Part shown: positions 50,297-59,161 of the stretch, in pieces
How the letters are laid out: each line of letters opens with the position of its first letter
How positions within the stretch are numbered: position 1 is the stretch's first letter
Origin: an uncultured Myxococcales bacterium
Lineage (GTDB): Bacteria; Myxococcota_A; UBA9042
NCBI GenBank assembly: GCA_903924465.1
Contig: CAIYBN010000040.1
Coordinates: 62,001-126,000, forward strand
Length of the DNA: 64,000 bases
Direction of reading: 5' to 3'
The notes under the pieces: model-generated
Told to the model about the DNA's origin: nothing
The model's database searches: none
What the model saw: only the letters and a program-made list of their open reading frames with translations
Program-made: the position numbers and the translations under genes

Positions 50297-51423
50297 TGGC
50301 CAACGTCGTCAACCAGTTGCGCAAGATCGTGCTCGCAGGCGGTGGCACGGGCGGGCACGTGACGCCCGCGCTTGCGCTCGCGGACGCGTTTCGCGCCCAA
50401 GTGCCCGGATGCGACGTGCTGTTCATCGGCACGCCGCAAGGCATGGAAGCGACGCTGGTGCCCAAGCGCGGCTGGCGCATCGAGACGGTGCCGGGCTCGC
50501 GCCTGGTGGGTGGCGGCCTGCTGGGCAAGTTCAAAGGTCTGCGCAACCTGCTGGCGGGCATCCTGGCGGCGCGGCGGATCCTGCAGCGTGAAAAGCCGTC
50601 GCTGGTCATCGGTGTCGGTGGCTACGCGTCGGGTGCAGCGCTCCTCGCCGCGCGCAGTCTGGGCATTCCCACGGCGGTCCACGAGTCCAATGCCGTGCCG
50701 GGCCTGACAAATCGCGTGCTCGGCGCGCTGGTCGATCGCGTCTACCTCGGCTTTGCTGCGGCGCGGGGCGACTTCCCGCGCGACTCCGCGCTCGTCTCGG
50801 GCAATCCGGTGCGGCCAGAAATTCGCCGGGTGGGCGGCCTGCGGCAAGCCATGGTCGAGCATCCCGTCGAACAAGCGCCTCGGCACGTGCTCGTCGTCGG
50901 TGGCTCACAAGGCTCGGAGTTTCTCAATGAGCACGTTCCCGGGCTTTTGGCGGCGCTGCACGAACTCGGTGTGACCGTGGAAGTGCGCCACCAAGTGGGC
51001 AAGCTGGACGCGGCGCCGGTAGCCGCGCGCTACACCGATCAGGGCCTGACGCATACCGTGGACGCGTTCATTGACGATATGGCCGCGGCCTACGCCTGGG
51101 CGGACTTTGCCATCACGCGCTCCGGCTCCGGGACCGTCTCTGAGCTGGCGGCGGCCGGCCTCCCCGCGCTTTTGGTGCCCTTTCCGCACGCCGCGGGCGA
51201 TCACCAAGCCGCCAACGCCAAAGCGTTTGCCGACGCGGGCGCTGGCTCCTGGGTACGGCAGGAGCAATGGAATGAAGCGCGCTTGGCGCAGAACTTGAAG
51301 GATTTGCTGACCCATCCGACGAAGTGGCAGGCCGCTTCGGACGCAGCCCGGCAGATGGCTGGTCGCGACGCGGCGCTTGCAGTGGTGGAAGATTGCCAGG
51401 AATGGCTGGGGGCGCGCGGCTGA
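50293..51423 (+). CDS. murG: UDP-GlcNAc:lipid I GlcNAc transferase MurG
   Basis: This GT28 enzyme makes lipid II. The N-terminal loop GGGTGGH (residues 16-22) is followed by GVGGYASGAALLAA, ESNAVPGLTNR, VSGNPVRPEI, VVGGSQGSEFLNEHV and, in the donor site, TRSGSGTVSELAAAGLPALLVPFPHAAGDHQ. GTG 50293 overlaps the ftsW stop; ATG 50296 is equivalent. murC and murB, which usually follow, are absent. Confidence 0.97.
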   Translation: MMANVVNQLRKIVLAGGGTGGHVTPALALADAFRAQVPGCDVLFIGTPQGMEATLVPKRGWRIETVPGSRLVGGGLLGKFKGLRNLLAGILAARRILQREKPSLVIGVGGYASGAALLAARSLGIPTAVHESNAVPGLTNRVLGALVDRVYLGFAAARGDFPRDSALVSGNPVRPEIRRVGGLRQAMVEHPVEQAPRHVLVVGGSQGSEFLNEHVPGLLAALHELGVTVEVRHQVGKLDAAPVAARYTDQGLTHTVDAFIDDMAAAYAWADFAITRSGSGTVSELAAAGLPALLVPFPHAAGDHQAANAKAFADAGAGSWVRQEQWNEARLAQNLKDLLTHPTKWQAASDAARQMAGRDAALAVVEDCQEWLGARG

Positions 51424-51441
51424 AAAGTCGGCGGAATCGCT

Positions 51442-52590
51442 ATGGACATGCGCAACAGCAACAAACGACAGACCAAGGTGCGCAACGTGCGCAACGCCCG
51501 CAACGTCACCTGGCGGCAGCGGCTCGAAGGCTGGCGGGCGGCGTGGCAGGAACGCCAAACCCAACGCGCCGCGCGCGCGGAACTCGCCGAGGAAAATGAG
51601 CGCCCGCGCGTTCCTTGGGTGAAGATCCTGGGCGTGCTGGCGGCGGTCGCGTGCGTCACACAGCTGGTCTATGCGGCCGGCAACTTTGAGCAATACACCG
51701 TCAGGACGCAGCAGTTTCACGTCGCCAAATTTGAAGTCACCGGCCAACGGCGCGTCGATCGCCAGGCGATCATCGATGCTTCCGGCGTCAAACCCGGCGC
51801 GTCGCTGACGTCGCTGGATCCGGTCGTGGTGCAGCGCACCGTGGAAGCGTTGCCTTGGGTGCGGACCGCGCGCGTGGAGGCGCAGCTGCCGTCGACGCTG
51901 GTGATCCGCGTGGCGGAGTACCAGCCCTTTGCGCTGCTCCTGAGCGACACCGGCAAGCTGTTGCTGGTCGATCGCGGCGGCTTTGTCTTCAAGCAGGCGG
52001 ACGCGGGCGAAGCGATCGACCTGCCGATCATCACGGGCTTGAGCGCTGGCCTGTCGCGCGACGTGCCGGTAGTGGACCAACGGGCGGCGAAGGACAACGC
52101 GCCGCAGACGGCGAAGGAGACGCCGACGCAGCGCCGGCTGAGCGACCTGCTGCGGCTCATCGACGCGCACGCCGCGAGTCCGCTGGCGGCGCGGTTCCCG
52201 CTGTCGGAAGTGCACTGGGATCCGGTGCTCGGCACGACGCTGATTTCGGCCAATGATGGCTCGGAAGTGCGCCTGGGCCATGCGCTGGAGACCGACCTCG
52301 GCCGGGCGTTCCTGCTCGTGGGCCGCTTGCTCGATCGCATCGATCGCCGCGGCGAATGGCTGCAATACGCGCTGATGGACGACGACGTGCGGCAGGATCG
52401 CGCGGTCATTCGCTCGCTGCCACTGCCGGAGAAGCCAGCGGATGAACTGACGCACGCGGGCACGCCGGTACAGGTGGGCGCACCGGCACCGGCGCGTCTG
52501 CCCAACGGTCCAGCGGCGGCGGACAAAGACGGCAAGGCGGCCAAGGCAACGACGGTGAAGTTGCCCGGCGACGATAACCAGGACGACTAG
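51442..52590 (+). CDS. ftsQ: Cell division protein FtsQ (POTRA domain)
   Basis: The 382-residue product has a basic cytoplasmic tail and one transmembrane segment (about 58-77). The POTRA domain (FHVAKFEVTGQRRVDRQAIIDASGVKPGASL) is followed by the FtsQ core (LPWVRTARVEAQLPSTLVIRVAEYQPFALL). It ends in a disordered Ala/Pro/Lys tail. FtsQ recruits FtsLB and FtsWI to the divisome. Position directly before ftsA supports the call. Confidence 0.92.
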   Translation: MDMRNSNKRQTKVRNVRNARNVTWRQRLEGWRAAWQERQTQRAARAELAEENERPRVPWVKILGVLAAVACVTQLVYAAGNFEQYTVRTQQFHVAKFEVTGQRRVDRQAIIDASGVKPGASLTSLDPVVVQRTVEALPWVRTARVEAQLPSTLVIRVAEYQPFALLLSDTGKLLLVDRGGFVFKQADAGEAIDLPIITGLSAGLSRDVPVVDQRAAKDNAPQTAKETPTQRRLSDLLRLIDAHAASPLAARFPLSEVHWDPVLGTTLISANDGSEVRLGHALETDLGRAFLLVGRLLDRIDRRGEWLQYALMDDDVRQDRAVIRSLPLPEKPADELTHAGTPVQVGAPAPARLPNGPAAADKDGKAAKATTVKLPGDDNQDD

Positions 52591-52657
52591 GCACAAGCTC
52601 AGCGGACGAAAGGCACGGGTTCACAGTTTCAATATGCACGCAAAACGGGGGATTCAC

Positions 52658-53914
52658 ATGGCGCGGAAAGAAGAAATCATTGTGGGGTTGGACGTCGGCA
52701 CGCACAAAGTGGTGGCGATTGTCGGCGAGGTGAAGAGCGACGGCGGTATCGACATCATCGGCGTGGGCTCGTCAGCGTCGAACGGCATCCGCAAAGGCGT
52801 CGTGGTCAACGTCAACGAGACGATGGAAGCGATCCAGCGCGCCGTGCACGAGGCCGAGCTGATGGCCGGATGCACGGTGAACGCGGTCTACGTTTCGGTG
52901 TCGGGCAAGGACTTGAAGTCGTTCAACAACCGCGGCGTGGTCGCGGTCCAGAATCGCGAAGTCACGGAGACTGACGTGCAGCGCGTGCTGGAAAACGCCA
53001 AGGCCGTGCAGATTCCCGCCGATCGCACGATTCTCCACACCGTGCCGCAGGAATTCCTGGTCGATGACAACGATGGTATCCGCTACCCCATCGGCATCAG
53101 CGGCGTGCGCTTGCAGGTCAACGTGCACATCATCACGGCGCTGAATTCCGGCGTGCAGAACGTGGTGCAGTGCGCCGAGCGCGCCGGTTTGCACGTGCTC
53201 AAGTCGTCGGCGGAAATGCTGGCGTCGGGCCGCGCGGTGCTGGAGGACGACGAGAAGGAGCTCGGCGTGGTGCTGGTCGACATCGGCGGCGGCACGACGG
53301 ACATCGCCATTTATCACAACGGTTTCGTGGTTCATTCCGCGGTGTTGCCTGTCGGCGGCGACCACATCACCAACGACATTGCCGTCGGCCTGCGGACGCC
53401 GAAAGCGGAGGCGGAGCGCATCAAGATCCAGCACGGCTGTGCGCTCTCGACGATGGTCACCGACGACGAAAACATCGAAGTCGCTTGCGTCGGCGGCCGG
53501 GAGCCGATCGTGCGCAAGCGCAAGCTGCTCTGCGACATCGTCGAGCCGCGGATGGAGGAAATCTACCGGCTCATCGAACGCGAGATCCAGGCGTCCAACT
53601 TCGCGGACGTGCTGGGCTCCGGCGTCGTCATCACCGGCGGCACCGCGCTGCTGCCGGGTTGCGCGGAATTGGGCGAGGACGTCCTGGGTTTGCCGGTGCG
53701 GGTCGGCTATCCGCGTCAGGTCGGTGGTCTGCGCGACATGATCAATTCGCCGGTGTTTTCGACGGCGCTGGGTCTGGTGCTCCAGGGTGGAGACGACGAA
53801 AACGAAACCGCCAAAGACGCCGGCCGCACCCGCCGCGCTGCCAGCAAAGCCGCCAAGGCGGGCAACAACGGCATTTCCGACCGCATCAAAGTGTGGCTGC
53901 GCGAAGTCTTCTAA
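52658..53914 (+). CDS. ftsA: Cell division ATPase FtsA
   Basis: ATG 52658 has GGGGG 6 nt upstream and begins MARKEEIIVGLDVGTHKVVA, the actin-fold phosphate-1 motif. The nucleotide site continues with VLVDIGGGTTDIAIY and VVITGGTALLPG. The 1C subdomain holds IPADRTILHTVPQEFLVD. The C-terminus (SDRIKVWLREVF) is the amphipathic membrane-targeting helix that tethers FtsZ to the membrane. 418 residues is normal. Confidence 0.97.
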   Translation: MARKEEIIVGLDVGTHKVVAIVGEVKSDGGIDIIGVGSSASNGIRKGVVVNVNETMEAIQRAVHEAELMAGCTVNAVYVSVSGKDLKSFNNRGVVAVQNREVTETDVQRVLENAKAVQIPADRTILHTVPQEFLVDDNDGIRYPIGISGVRLQVNVHIITALNSGVQNVVQCAERAGLHVLKSSAEMLASGRAVLEDDEKELGVVLVDIGGGTTDIAIYHNGFVVHSAVLPVGGDHITNDIAVGLRTPKAEAERIKIQHGCALSTMVTDDENIEVACVGGREPIVRKRKLLCDIVEPRMEEIYRLIEREIQASNFADVLGSGVVITGGTALLPGCAELGEDVLGLPVRVGYPRQVGGLRDMINSPVFSTALGLVLQGGDDENETAKDAGRTRRAASKAAKAGNNGISDRIKVWLREVF

Positions 53915-53959
53915 GCCAACGCCACGTGCAGCACGCCACCCCAACTTACGAGGTCCATC

Positions 53960-55351
53960 ATGTTTGAATCCATCGAAATCGAATCGCCCACCGTGTTCGG
54001 CGCCAAAATCAAAGTCGTCGGTGTCGGCGGCGGTGGCGGCAACGCCGTCAACAACCTCATCGAAGCGGAGCTCGGCCACATCGAGTACATCGCCGCCAAC
54101 ACGGATGCACAGGCGCTGGGTCGCAGTCGCGCCGGCACCAAGCTGCAGCTTGGCCAGTTGCTGACGCGCGGCTTGGGCGCGGGCGGCAAGCCGGAAATGG
54201 GTCAGAAAGCCGCGTTGGAAGACATGGAAGCGCTGCAAGCGGCAGTGGCGGATGCCGACATGGTGTTCATCACGGCCGGCATGGGCGGTGGCACCGGAAC
54301 GGGTGCAGCGCCGGTCGTCGCCCAGGCAGCCCGTGCTGCGGGTGCATTGACGGTTGCAGTCGTGACACGGCCGTTCGGCTTTGAAGGCGTCAACCGCAGC
54401 AAACAGGCGGAAGACGGCCTGCGCGAGCTGGCCGAACACGTCGATACGCTCATCGTCATCCCCAACGACCGCATCCTGAGCGTCGCGGACCGCAAGATCA
54501 GCTTCAAGGACGCGTTCAAGATGGTCGACGCGGTCGTCGTGGAAGCCGTTCGCGGCATTTCCGACATCATCCTGACGCCCGGCTTGGTCAACGTCGACTT
54601 CGCCGACGTGGTCGCCATCATGAAGGGCAAGGGCATGGCGTTGATGGGCACCGGTCGCGCTTCTGGCGACGATCGCGCGCGAGCGGCCGCCCGTCAGGCG
54701 ATTTCCAGCCCGCTGCTGGAAGACGCCCGCGTGGAAGGTGCAACCGGTCTGCTGGTCGCCATCGCGGGTGGCGATCTGAGCCTCGCGGACATCAACGACG
54801 CCATGACGCTGATTCAGGAATCGGCCGCCGCGGAGACCAACACGATTTTCGGCGCCATCATCGACGAATCGCTGGGCGACGACATCAAGGTGACGGTTGT
54901 GGCGACGGGTTTTGACCGCTTGCAGCAAATCCGTTCGCTGGACATGGTCCAGACGCTGACGCCGCGCGAGCGCCAGTTGAACGTGCCCGCGCCGCCGCCG
55001 CCGACTGCCTCGTCGCTGCGGGTCACTGCGCCGCTCGAACTCACGGGCGTGCAGGACGTGCGCATTTACGCGACGGCGGGTCGTGGCGACCTGATGCAAA
55101 CCGCTCACGCTGCGCCGCCGCCCCAGCAAACGCCGATGCAAGCCGCGCGCCGCCAGGGTAACGAAGGGCTGCCGATTGACCTGGACGAGCCAGCCTACAC
55201 CCGGCGCACGCCGTCCTATGGCACGAGCCACGCGCAGATTCAGCAGTCGCTGAACCAGAATCCGCTGGCCAAGCGCGAGCCGGTGGTCGGCAATCCGTTC
55301 GCGGGCGACGACGGTACAGAGATGGATCGCCCAGCGTTCATGCGCAAGTAG
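53960..55351 (+). CDS. ftsZ: Cell division tubulin homologue FtsZ
   Basis: FtsZ forms the Z-ring. The GTP-binding loop is GGGTGTG at residues 109-115, with KVVGVGGGGGNAVNN before it and the T7-like region GLVNVDFADVVAIM after it. A Pro/Gln-rich linker (about 335-445) ends in DRPAFMRK, the C-terminal peptide that binds FtsA. GAGG stands 8 nt before the ATG. 463 residues because of the long linker. Confidence 0.98.
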   Translation: MFESIEIESPTVFGAKIKVVGVGGGGGNAVNNLIEAELGHIEYIAANTDAQALGRSRAGTKLQLGQLLTRGLGAGGKPEMGQKAALEDMEALQAAVADADMVFITAGMGGGTGTGAAPVVAQAARAAGALTVAVVTRPFGFEGVNRSKQAEDGLRELAEHVDTLIVIPNDRILSVADRKISFKDAFKMVDAVVVEAVRGISDIILTPGLVNVDFADVVAIMKGKGMALMGTGRASGDDRARAAARQAISSPLLEDARVEGATGLLVAIAGGDLSLADINDAMTLIQESAAAETNTIFGAIIDESLGDDIKVTVVATGFDRLQQIRSLDMVQTLTPRERQLNVPAPPPPTASSLRVTAPLELTGVQDVRIYATAGRGDLMQTAHAAPPPQQTPMQAARRQGNEGLPIDLDEPAYTRRTPSYGTSHAQIQQSLNQNPLAKREPVVGNPFAGDDGTEMDRPAFMRK

Positions 55352-55363
55352 GATCCGCGCGCG

Positions 55364-55867
55364 ATGATGGAAGGCAATCCCCAGACGCAGCGCCGCATCG
55401 GCTTTGCCGTGCTCCTGGTGCTGACGGGCATCGTCGCGCTGGCGCAGATTGTGGGCGGCCGGCGGCATGACGACGATGGGATTGACGCGGGTATTCGCGC
55501 GCTTGCCAGCGCCGCCAACGCGCCGGAGAGCGAACGCGCCGCGTATCTGGCCAACGCTGAACAGCGGTTTGCAGCGTCGGTAGGGACGGTCGTCGTGGAG
55601 CCACAGGCCATCGTCGGCCTGGAATTGACCGAGCACGTGGCGACGGCGCTGGGCACGCCGGATCCGAGCACGCCGACGCTTGCCACGCTGGACGAAACGC
55701 AAGCGGCCCAACACGCCCAAGCGCTGATGGCGCGCGGCAAGCCGGAAGCGGCGCTCGCCTATCTCGCGCGGCCTGAGGTGCGCGCGCGCGCCGGACGTGG
55801 CCTCGCGGTGCTGGCGCGGTTCGCCGAACGGTGGGTCCTGCTGAGGTCGAAGTTGCACGTGCCGTAG
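55364..55867 (+). CDS. Small membrane-anchored protein behind ftsZ
   Basis: The 167-residue product has one N-terminal transmembrane segment (about 12-30, IGFAVLLVLTGIVALAQIV). An alanine-rich helical extracytoplasmic part resembles TPR pairs (DETQAAQHAQALMARGKPEAALAYL). It starts 12 nt after ftsZ, so is likely in the same transcript. No named family is recognised; a role in division is only suggested by position. Confidence 0.55.
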   Translation: MMEGNPQTQRRIGFAVLLVLTGIVALAQIVGGRRHDDDGIDAGIRALASAANAPESERAAYLANAEQRFAASVGTVVVEPQAIVGLELTEHVATALGTPDPSTPTLATLDETQAAQHAQALMARGKPEAALAYLARPEVRARAGRGLAVLARFAERWVLLRSKLHVP

Positions 55868-55931
55868 GCAAGCGACGTCATCCAAGCGACGGCGGGACTG
55901 CGGAAACGGTGCAATGTTGTGGCCAAAACGC

Positions 55932-56924
55932 TTACTTGGTCGCTTCGGGCGGCAATCGCTTGCGCGCTTCGGCCGACTCCTGCGACATACGCTCCATCGC
56001 CGGCACGAGCGTCTCCCGCGCGACGGCGTCCAATTCCATCGCCTCGTCGGCTGCCAGCAGGCGCCAGCCTTTCGCCAAGCCCTGCACCGCCGATTGCAGT
56101 GCCGTCTCGCGATCCTGCAGCGCCTTGAGCCCCGACCACTCCTGCAGCGCGTGCCATTCGCCGTGCAGGAGGTCGGCCTGCTTGCTCAAATCCGCCATCA
56201 ACCCGGTGGCCTTTTGATACTCAGGGCTCGGCGTTTGCAGGGTCATGCGCAGGAGCCGTTCCGCCCGCAGCAACGGCCGTTCCAGGCGCTCGGCGAACAG
56301 GTTCTCCCACTGCTCGCGCGCCGCGGTAGCCGACAGCGCCGCGATCGCGGTGTGATAAATCGCATGCTGCGCCACGTTCAACTGGTCGAGCTTCTCGGCA
56401 ACCGCCGCACGCAGCGCCGGGTCCTTGCCCGCTTCCTTCGCCGACTGGACGGCCTTGTTCGCGTCCCCGCTCGCAGTCTCCAGGCTCGCCAGCAGCGCTT
56501 TCTGCCGTTCTTCCCGCTGCGGATCAGCCTCGTCCTGCACGCGTTTGTAGACCAGCTCAAACCGCGCCAGCAGCGGAGACACCTTCTCGGCAATGTAGGT
56601 GCCGACCAGCGATTTCTCGTCATCGGTCAGCAGTTTCTCCACGGCGTCCGATTCCTGACGCTGACTGGCGACGTGCGTCTGGAACTCGGCGAGCAGCGCC
56701 TGCACCTTCGCGACGTCCATGCCGGGCGCCTCGGCCTGTTTGACCATCGCGCTCAGCCGGCTTGTCAGCTTGTCCACCGTCGCCTTGGCGCGGCGCAAGT
56801 TGGCCGAATCCGCCGCATGCACAGGCGCTGCTGCAGGCGGCTTCGCCCACGCCGGCAGGGCAAGCAGCAGGAACAGCGTCACAATCAGGCTGGGCATCTT
56901 CACACGTTGTTCCTCGATCGCCAT
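55932..56924 (-). CDS. Helical periplasmic protein, paralogue A
   Basis: The start shares one base with the upstream stop (TGATG); ATG 56897 would begin directly at the signal peptide (MPSLIVTLFLLLALPAWA). After it the protein of 330 residues is almost entirely charged alpha-helix, probably long coiled coils. Segments such as ERPLLRAERLLRMTL and GLAKGWRLLAADEAMEL align by eye with the protein encoded just upstream, so the two are tandem paralogues. No family is recognised. Confidence 0.6.
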   Translation of the reverse strand: MAIEEQRVKMPSLIVTLFLLLALPAWAKPPAAAPVHAADSANLRRAKATVDKLTSRLSAMVKQAEAPGMDVAKVQALLAEFQTHVASQRQESDAVEKLLTDDEKSLVGTYIAEKVSPLLARFELVYKRVQDEADPQREERQKALLASLETASGDANKAVQSAKEAGKDPALRAAVAEKLDQLNVAQHAIYHTAIAALSATAAREQWENLFAERLERPLLRAERLLRMTLQTPSPEYQKATGLMADLSKQADLLHGEWHALQEWSGLKALQDRETALQSAVQGLAKGWRLLAADEAMELDAVARETLVPAMERMSQESAEARKRLPPEATK

Positions 56925-57910
56925 CACGGGGCGAATTTCTGCTGCAACGCTTCCGCGCGTTCCATGAACTGATCCGTCGCCGCCGACACGGATTCTGTGA
57001 CCAGCGCCGCCAATTCCTGCCGTTCATCGGGCGCCAACTTCTGCCAGCCCCGCGTGTCCAGACCGGCCACGGCATGGGCAAATCGCCCCTTGAGCGCTTC
57101 CAGCCCCGCGGCATCTGTGACTTGCGCCAGCTCGTCCACCAATCGGCGAGCGTCCGCGGCCATCTCGGCCACGGTCAGTTTTTCTTCTTCAAACGCCGCG
57201 CACGGCGGCAGCAACGCGAGGCGCAACAGGCGATCGACGCGCTGCAATTTTGGCTCCAGCGATTTCTGCGCTTCCTTGAACAGGCGGTGCGGATTCTGGA
57301 TCGCCGTTTCTTGCCGCACCGCTTGATAGGCGGCATTGCGCAAGCCACCCAGCTTCGCGGCCCGCTGCCGCACTTCTTCCCTTTTCGCCAGATCGCGGCC
57401 CGCCGCGCGTGCCAGCTGCTGCAGTGCTTCGGCGTCTGTCGCAAGCTTGGCGATCTCCGTGCGGAAACGCTCACCCGCCGGTCCCTGATCCGTACCCGCC
57501 CGCGGCTCGTCCTCGCCTTCCGCTGCCTGCTGCACAAGTTCCAGCGCTGCCTGCATCGCCTCCAGCCGCGCGCCGAGCTTCTCCCGACCGTAGTTTTCGC
57601 CCGCCGCCCGTTGCGCCACGTCCATCGCCTTTTGCAGCGATTCCATTTCCACTTCAGTCGCCTGCATTTGCCGCTGAAAGCGATGACCGATTTCCGTCAG
57701 CCGCTCCGCATCATCGCCCGCCGTCTTGACGTCGCGAATGAACTGGTCGACGACCGCGGCCGTCTTGTCCACCACCGCCTTGAGCTTGGTCAACGCTGCC
57801 GCATCCGGCGCCGGCGCCGCGGGCTTGCTCTTGGGTTTCCCCGCCAGAGCCGCGGACGGCACCGCCAGGATCGCGAACGCGATCACCAAACGCCAGGGTT
57901 GAGTCAGCAT
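56924..57910 (-). CDS. Helical periplasmic protein, paralogue B
   Basis: ATG 57910 is chosen because GAGGA lies about 5 nt upstream and a signal peptide ending in PSAALA follows. The 328-residue mature part is charged helix throughout (KLKAVVDKTAAVVDQFI, MQATEVEMESLQKAMD). LQRVDRLLRLALLPP, GLDTRGWQKLAPDERQEL and the last 40 residues match the downstream paralogue in spacing and pattern. It follows purM by 29 nt. Function unknown. Confidence 0.6.
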   Translation of the reverse strand: MLTQPWRLVIAFAILAVPSAALAGKPKSKPAAPAPDAAALTKLKAVVDKTAAVVDQFIRDVKTAGDDAERLTEIGHRFQRQMQATEVEMESLQKAMDVAQRAAGENYGREKLGARLEAMQAALELVQQAAEGEDEPRAGTDQGPAGERFRTEIAKLATDAEALQQLARAAGRDLAKREEVRQRAAKLGGLRNAAYQAVRQETAIQNPHRLFKEAQKSLEPKLQRVDRLLRLALLPPCAAFEEEKLTVAEMAADARRLVDELAQVTDAAGLEALKGRFAHAVAGLDTRGWQKLAPDERQELAALVTESVSAATDQFMERAEALQQKFAP

Positions 57911-57939
57911 GCTTTCCTCGCGACGTCCTGGCACTGCCA

Positions 57940-58983
57940 TCAGACGACGATGCAATCCGCTTCGGGCAGGTCAGCGGCAACGATCTCACCGACGACGGTC
58001 GCCGCGATCCCGTGGCCCTGCAGCCGCGCCAAGCACGCCTGAACGTGCGCCGCCGGCACGACCGCAATCATGCCCAAGCCCAAGTTAAAGGTCCGCTGCA
58101 TCTCCAAATCTTCCACACCGGCCTGACGAATCGCCTGATAGATCGCCGGCTCGTGCCAGGAGCCACGGTGCAGCACCGCGCGCGTCCCTTTCGGCAGCGA
58201 CCGCGGCACGTTGCCCGGCAACCCGCCACCCGTGATGTGCGCGAGCGCGCGAACCGGCTCCTGCGCCAGCAAGTCCAGCACCGGCTTGACGTAAATGCGC
58301 GTCGGTTCCAGCATTTCCGCTGCCAGATCCGCGTGTTTTCCGCCGATGGACGGGCCAAACAGGTCCAATTGCCGCACTTCCAGCAACGCCTTGCGGGCCA
58401 GCGAAAAGCCGTTGGAATGCAGGCCGCTCGACGGCAAGCCGAGGATGATGTCGCCGGGTTCGACCTTTTGGCCGTCCAAGATCGCGGCTTTTTCCACCGC
58501 AGCGACGGCAAAGCCCGCCAGATCGTACTCTCCGTCAGCGTAAAATCCCGGCAATTCCGCGGTTTCGCCGCCGAGCAGCGCGCATCCTGCCTGCTGACAG
58601 CCAGCCGCGATGCCAGCAACGACTGCGGTCGCGACATCGAGTTCCAAGCGGCCAGTTGCAAAATAGTCCAGAAAAAACAATGGCTCAGCACCAGAACAGA
58701 GCACATCGTTGACGCACATCGCGACCAGATCGATACCGACGGTGCTGTGGCGACCGGTCAGGAACGCGAGCTTCAATTTTGTGCCCACGCCGTCGGTGCC
58801 GGAGACGAGGACCGGGTCCTGGTAGCGACCTCCCAGGGAAAAAAGCCCGCCAAAACCGCCGATTCCCGCGAGAACGCCGGGGCGGTGCGTCGCTTTGCCA
58901 AACGGCGCGATCCGATCGATGAACGCGTCGCCGCGATCAATGTCCACTCCCGCTTGCGCGTACGTCAAAGGCTGCTTCGTCAC
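57940..58983 (-). CDS. purM: Phosphoribosylformylglycinamidine cyclo-ligase PurM
   Basis: PurM makes aminoimidazole ribonucleotide in purine synthesis. GTG 58983 is set by GGAGGAG 6 nt upstream and gives the normal 347 residues. Signatures: YAQAGVDIDRGDAFID, VSGTDGVGTKLKLAF, AMCVNDVLCSGAEPLFFLDYFATG, LLGGETAELPGFY, LPSSGLHSNGFSLAR and ITGGGLPGNVPR. It is the only purine gene here, standing apart from the division cluster. Confidence 0.96.
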   Translation of the reverse strand: MTKQPLTYAQAGVDIDRGDAFIDRIAPFGKATHRPGVLAGIGGFGGLFSLGGRYQDPVLVSGTDGVGTKLKLAFLTGRHSTVGIDLVAMCVNDVLCSGAEPLFFLDYFATGRLELDVATAVVAGIAAGCQQAGCALLGGETAELPGFYADGEYDLAGFAVAAVEKAAILDGQKVEPGDIILGLPSSGLHSNGFSLARKALLEVRQLDLFGPSIGGKHADLAAEMLEPTRIYVKPVLDLLAQEPVRALAHITGGGLPGNVPRSLPKGTRAVLHRGSWHEPAIYQAIRQAGVEDLEMQRTFNLGLGMIAVVPAAHVQACLARLQGHGIAATVVGEIVAADLPEADCIVV

Positions 58984-59161
58984 GTTAGGCTCCTCCGGAC
59001 GTGCCGAGTATCGCAAGGCCGCGACCGGGTCAACCAGTAGCGGCGACAAAATCGACTTCCTTTGGACCGGAACGTCGCAGTTGGCGATTGCCACGGCGCA
59101 CATGTCACACTAATGTACCAGTCGCGGTCACCCCCGGATCCCGACCGCAACTGCGGGTGCG

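Noticed and set aside
52772..55885. A 1,037-codon minus-strand frame opposite ftsA and ftsZ.
   Set aside because: It is the antisense shadow of two unmistakable genes and reads as low-information Arg/His/Asp sequence.
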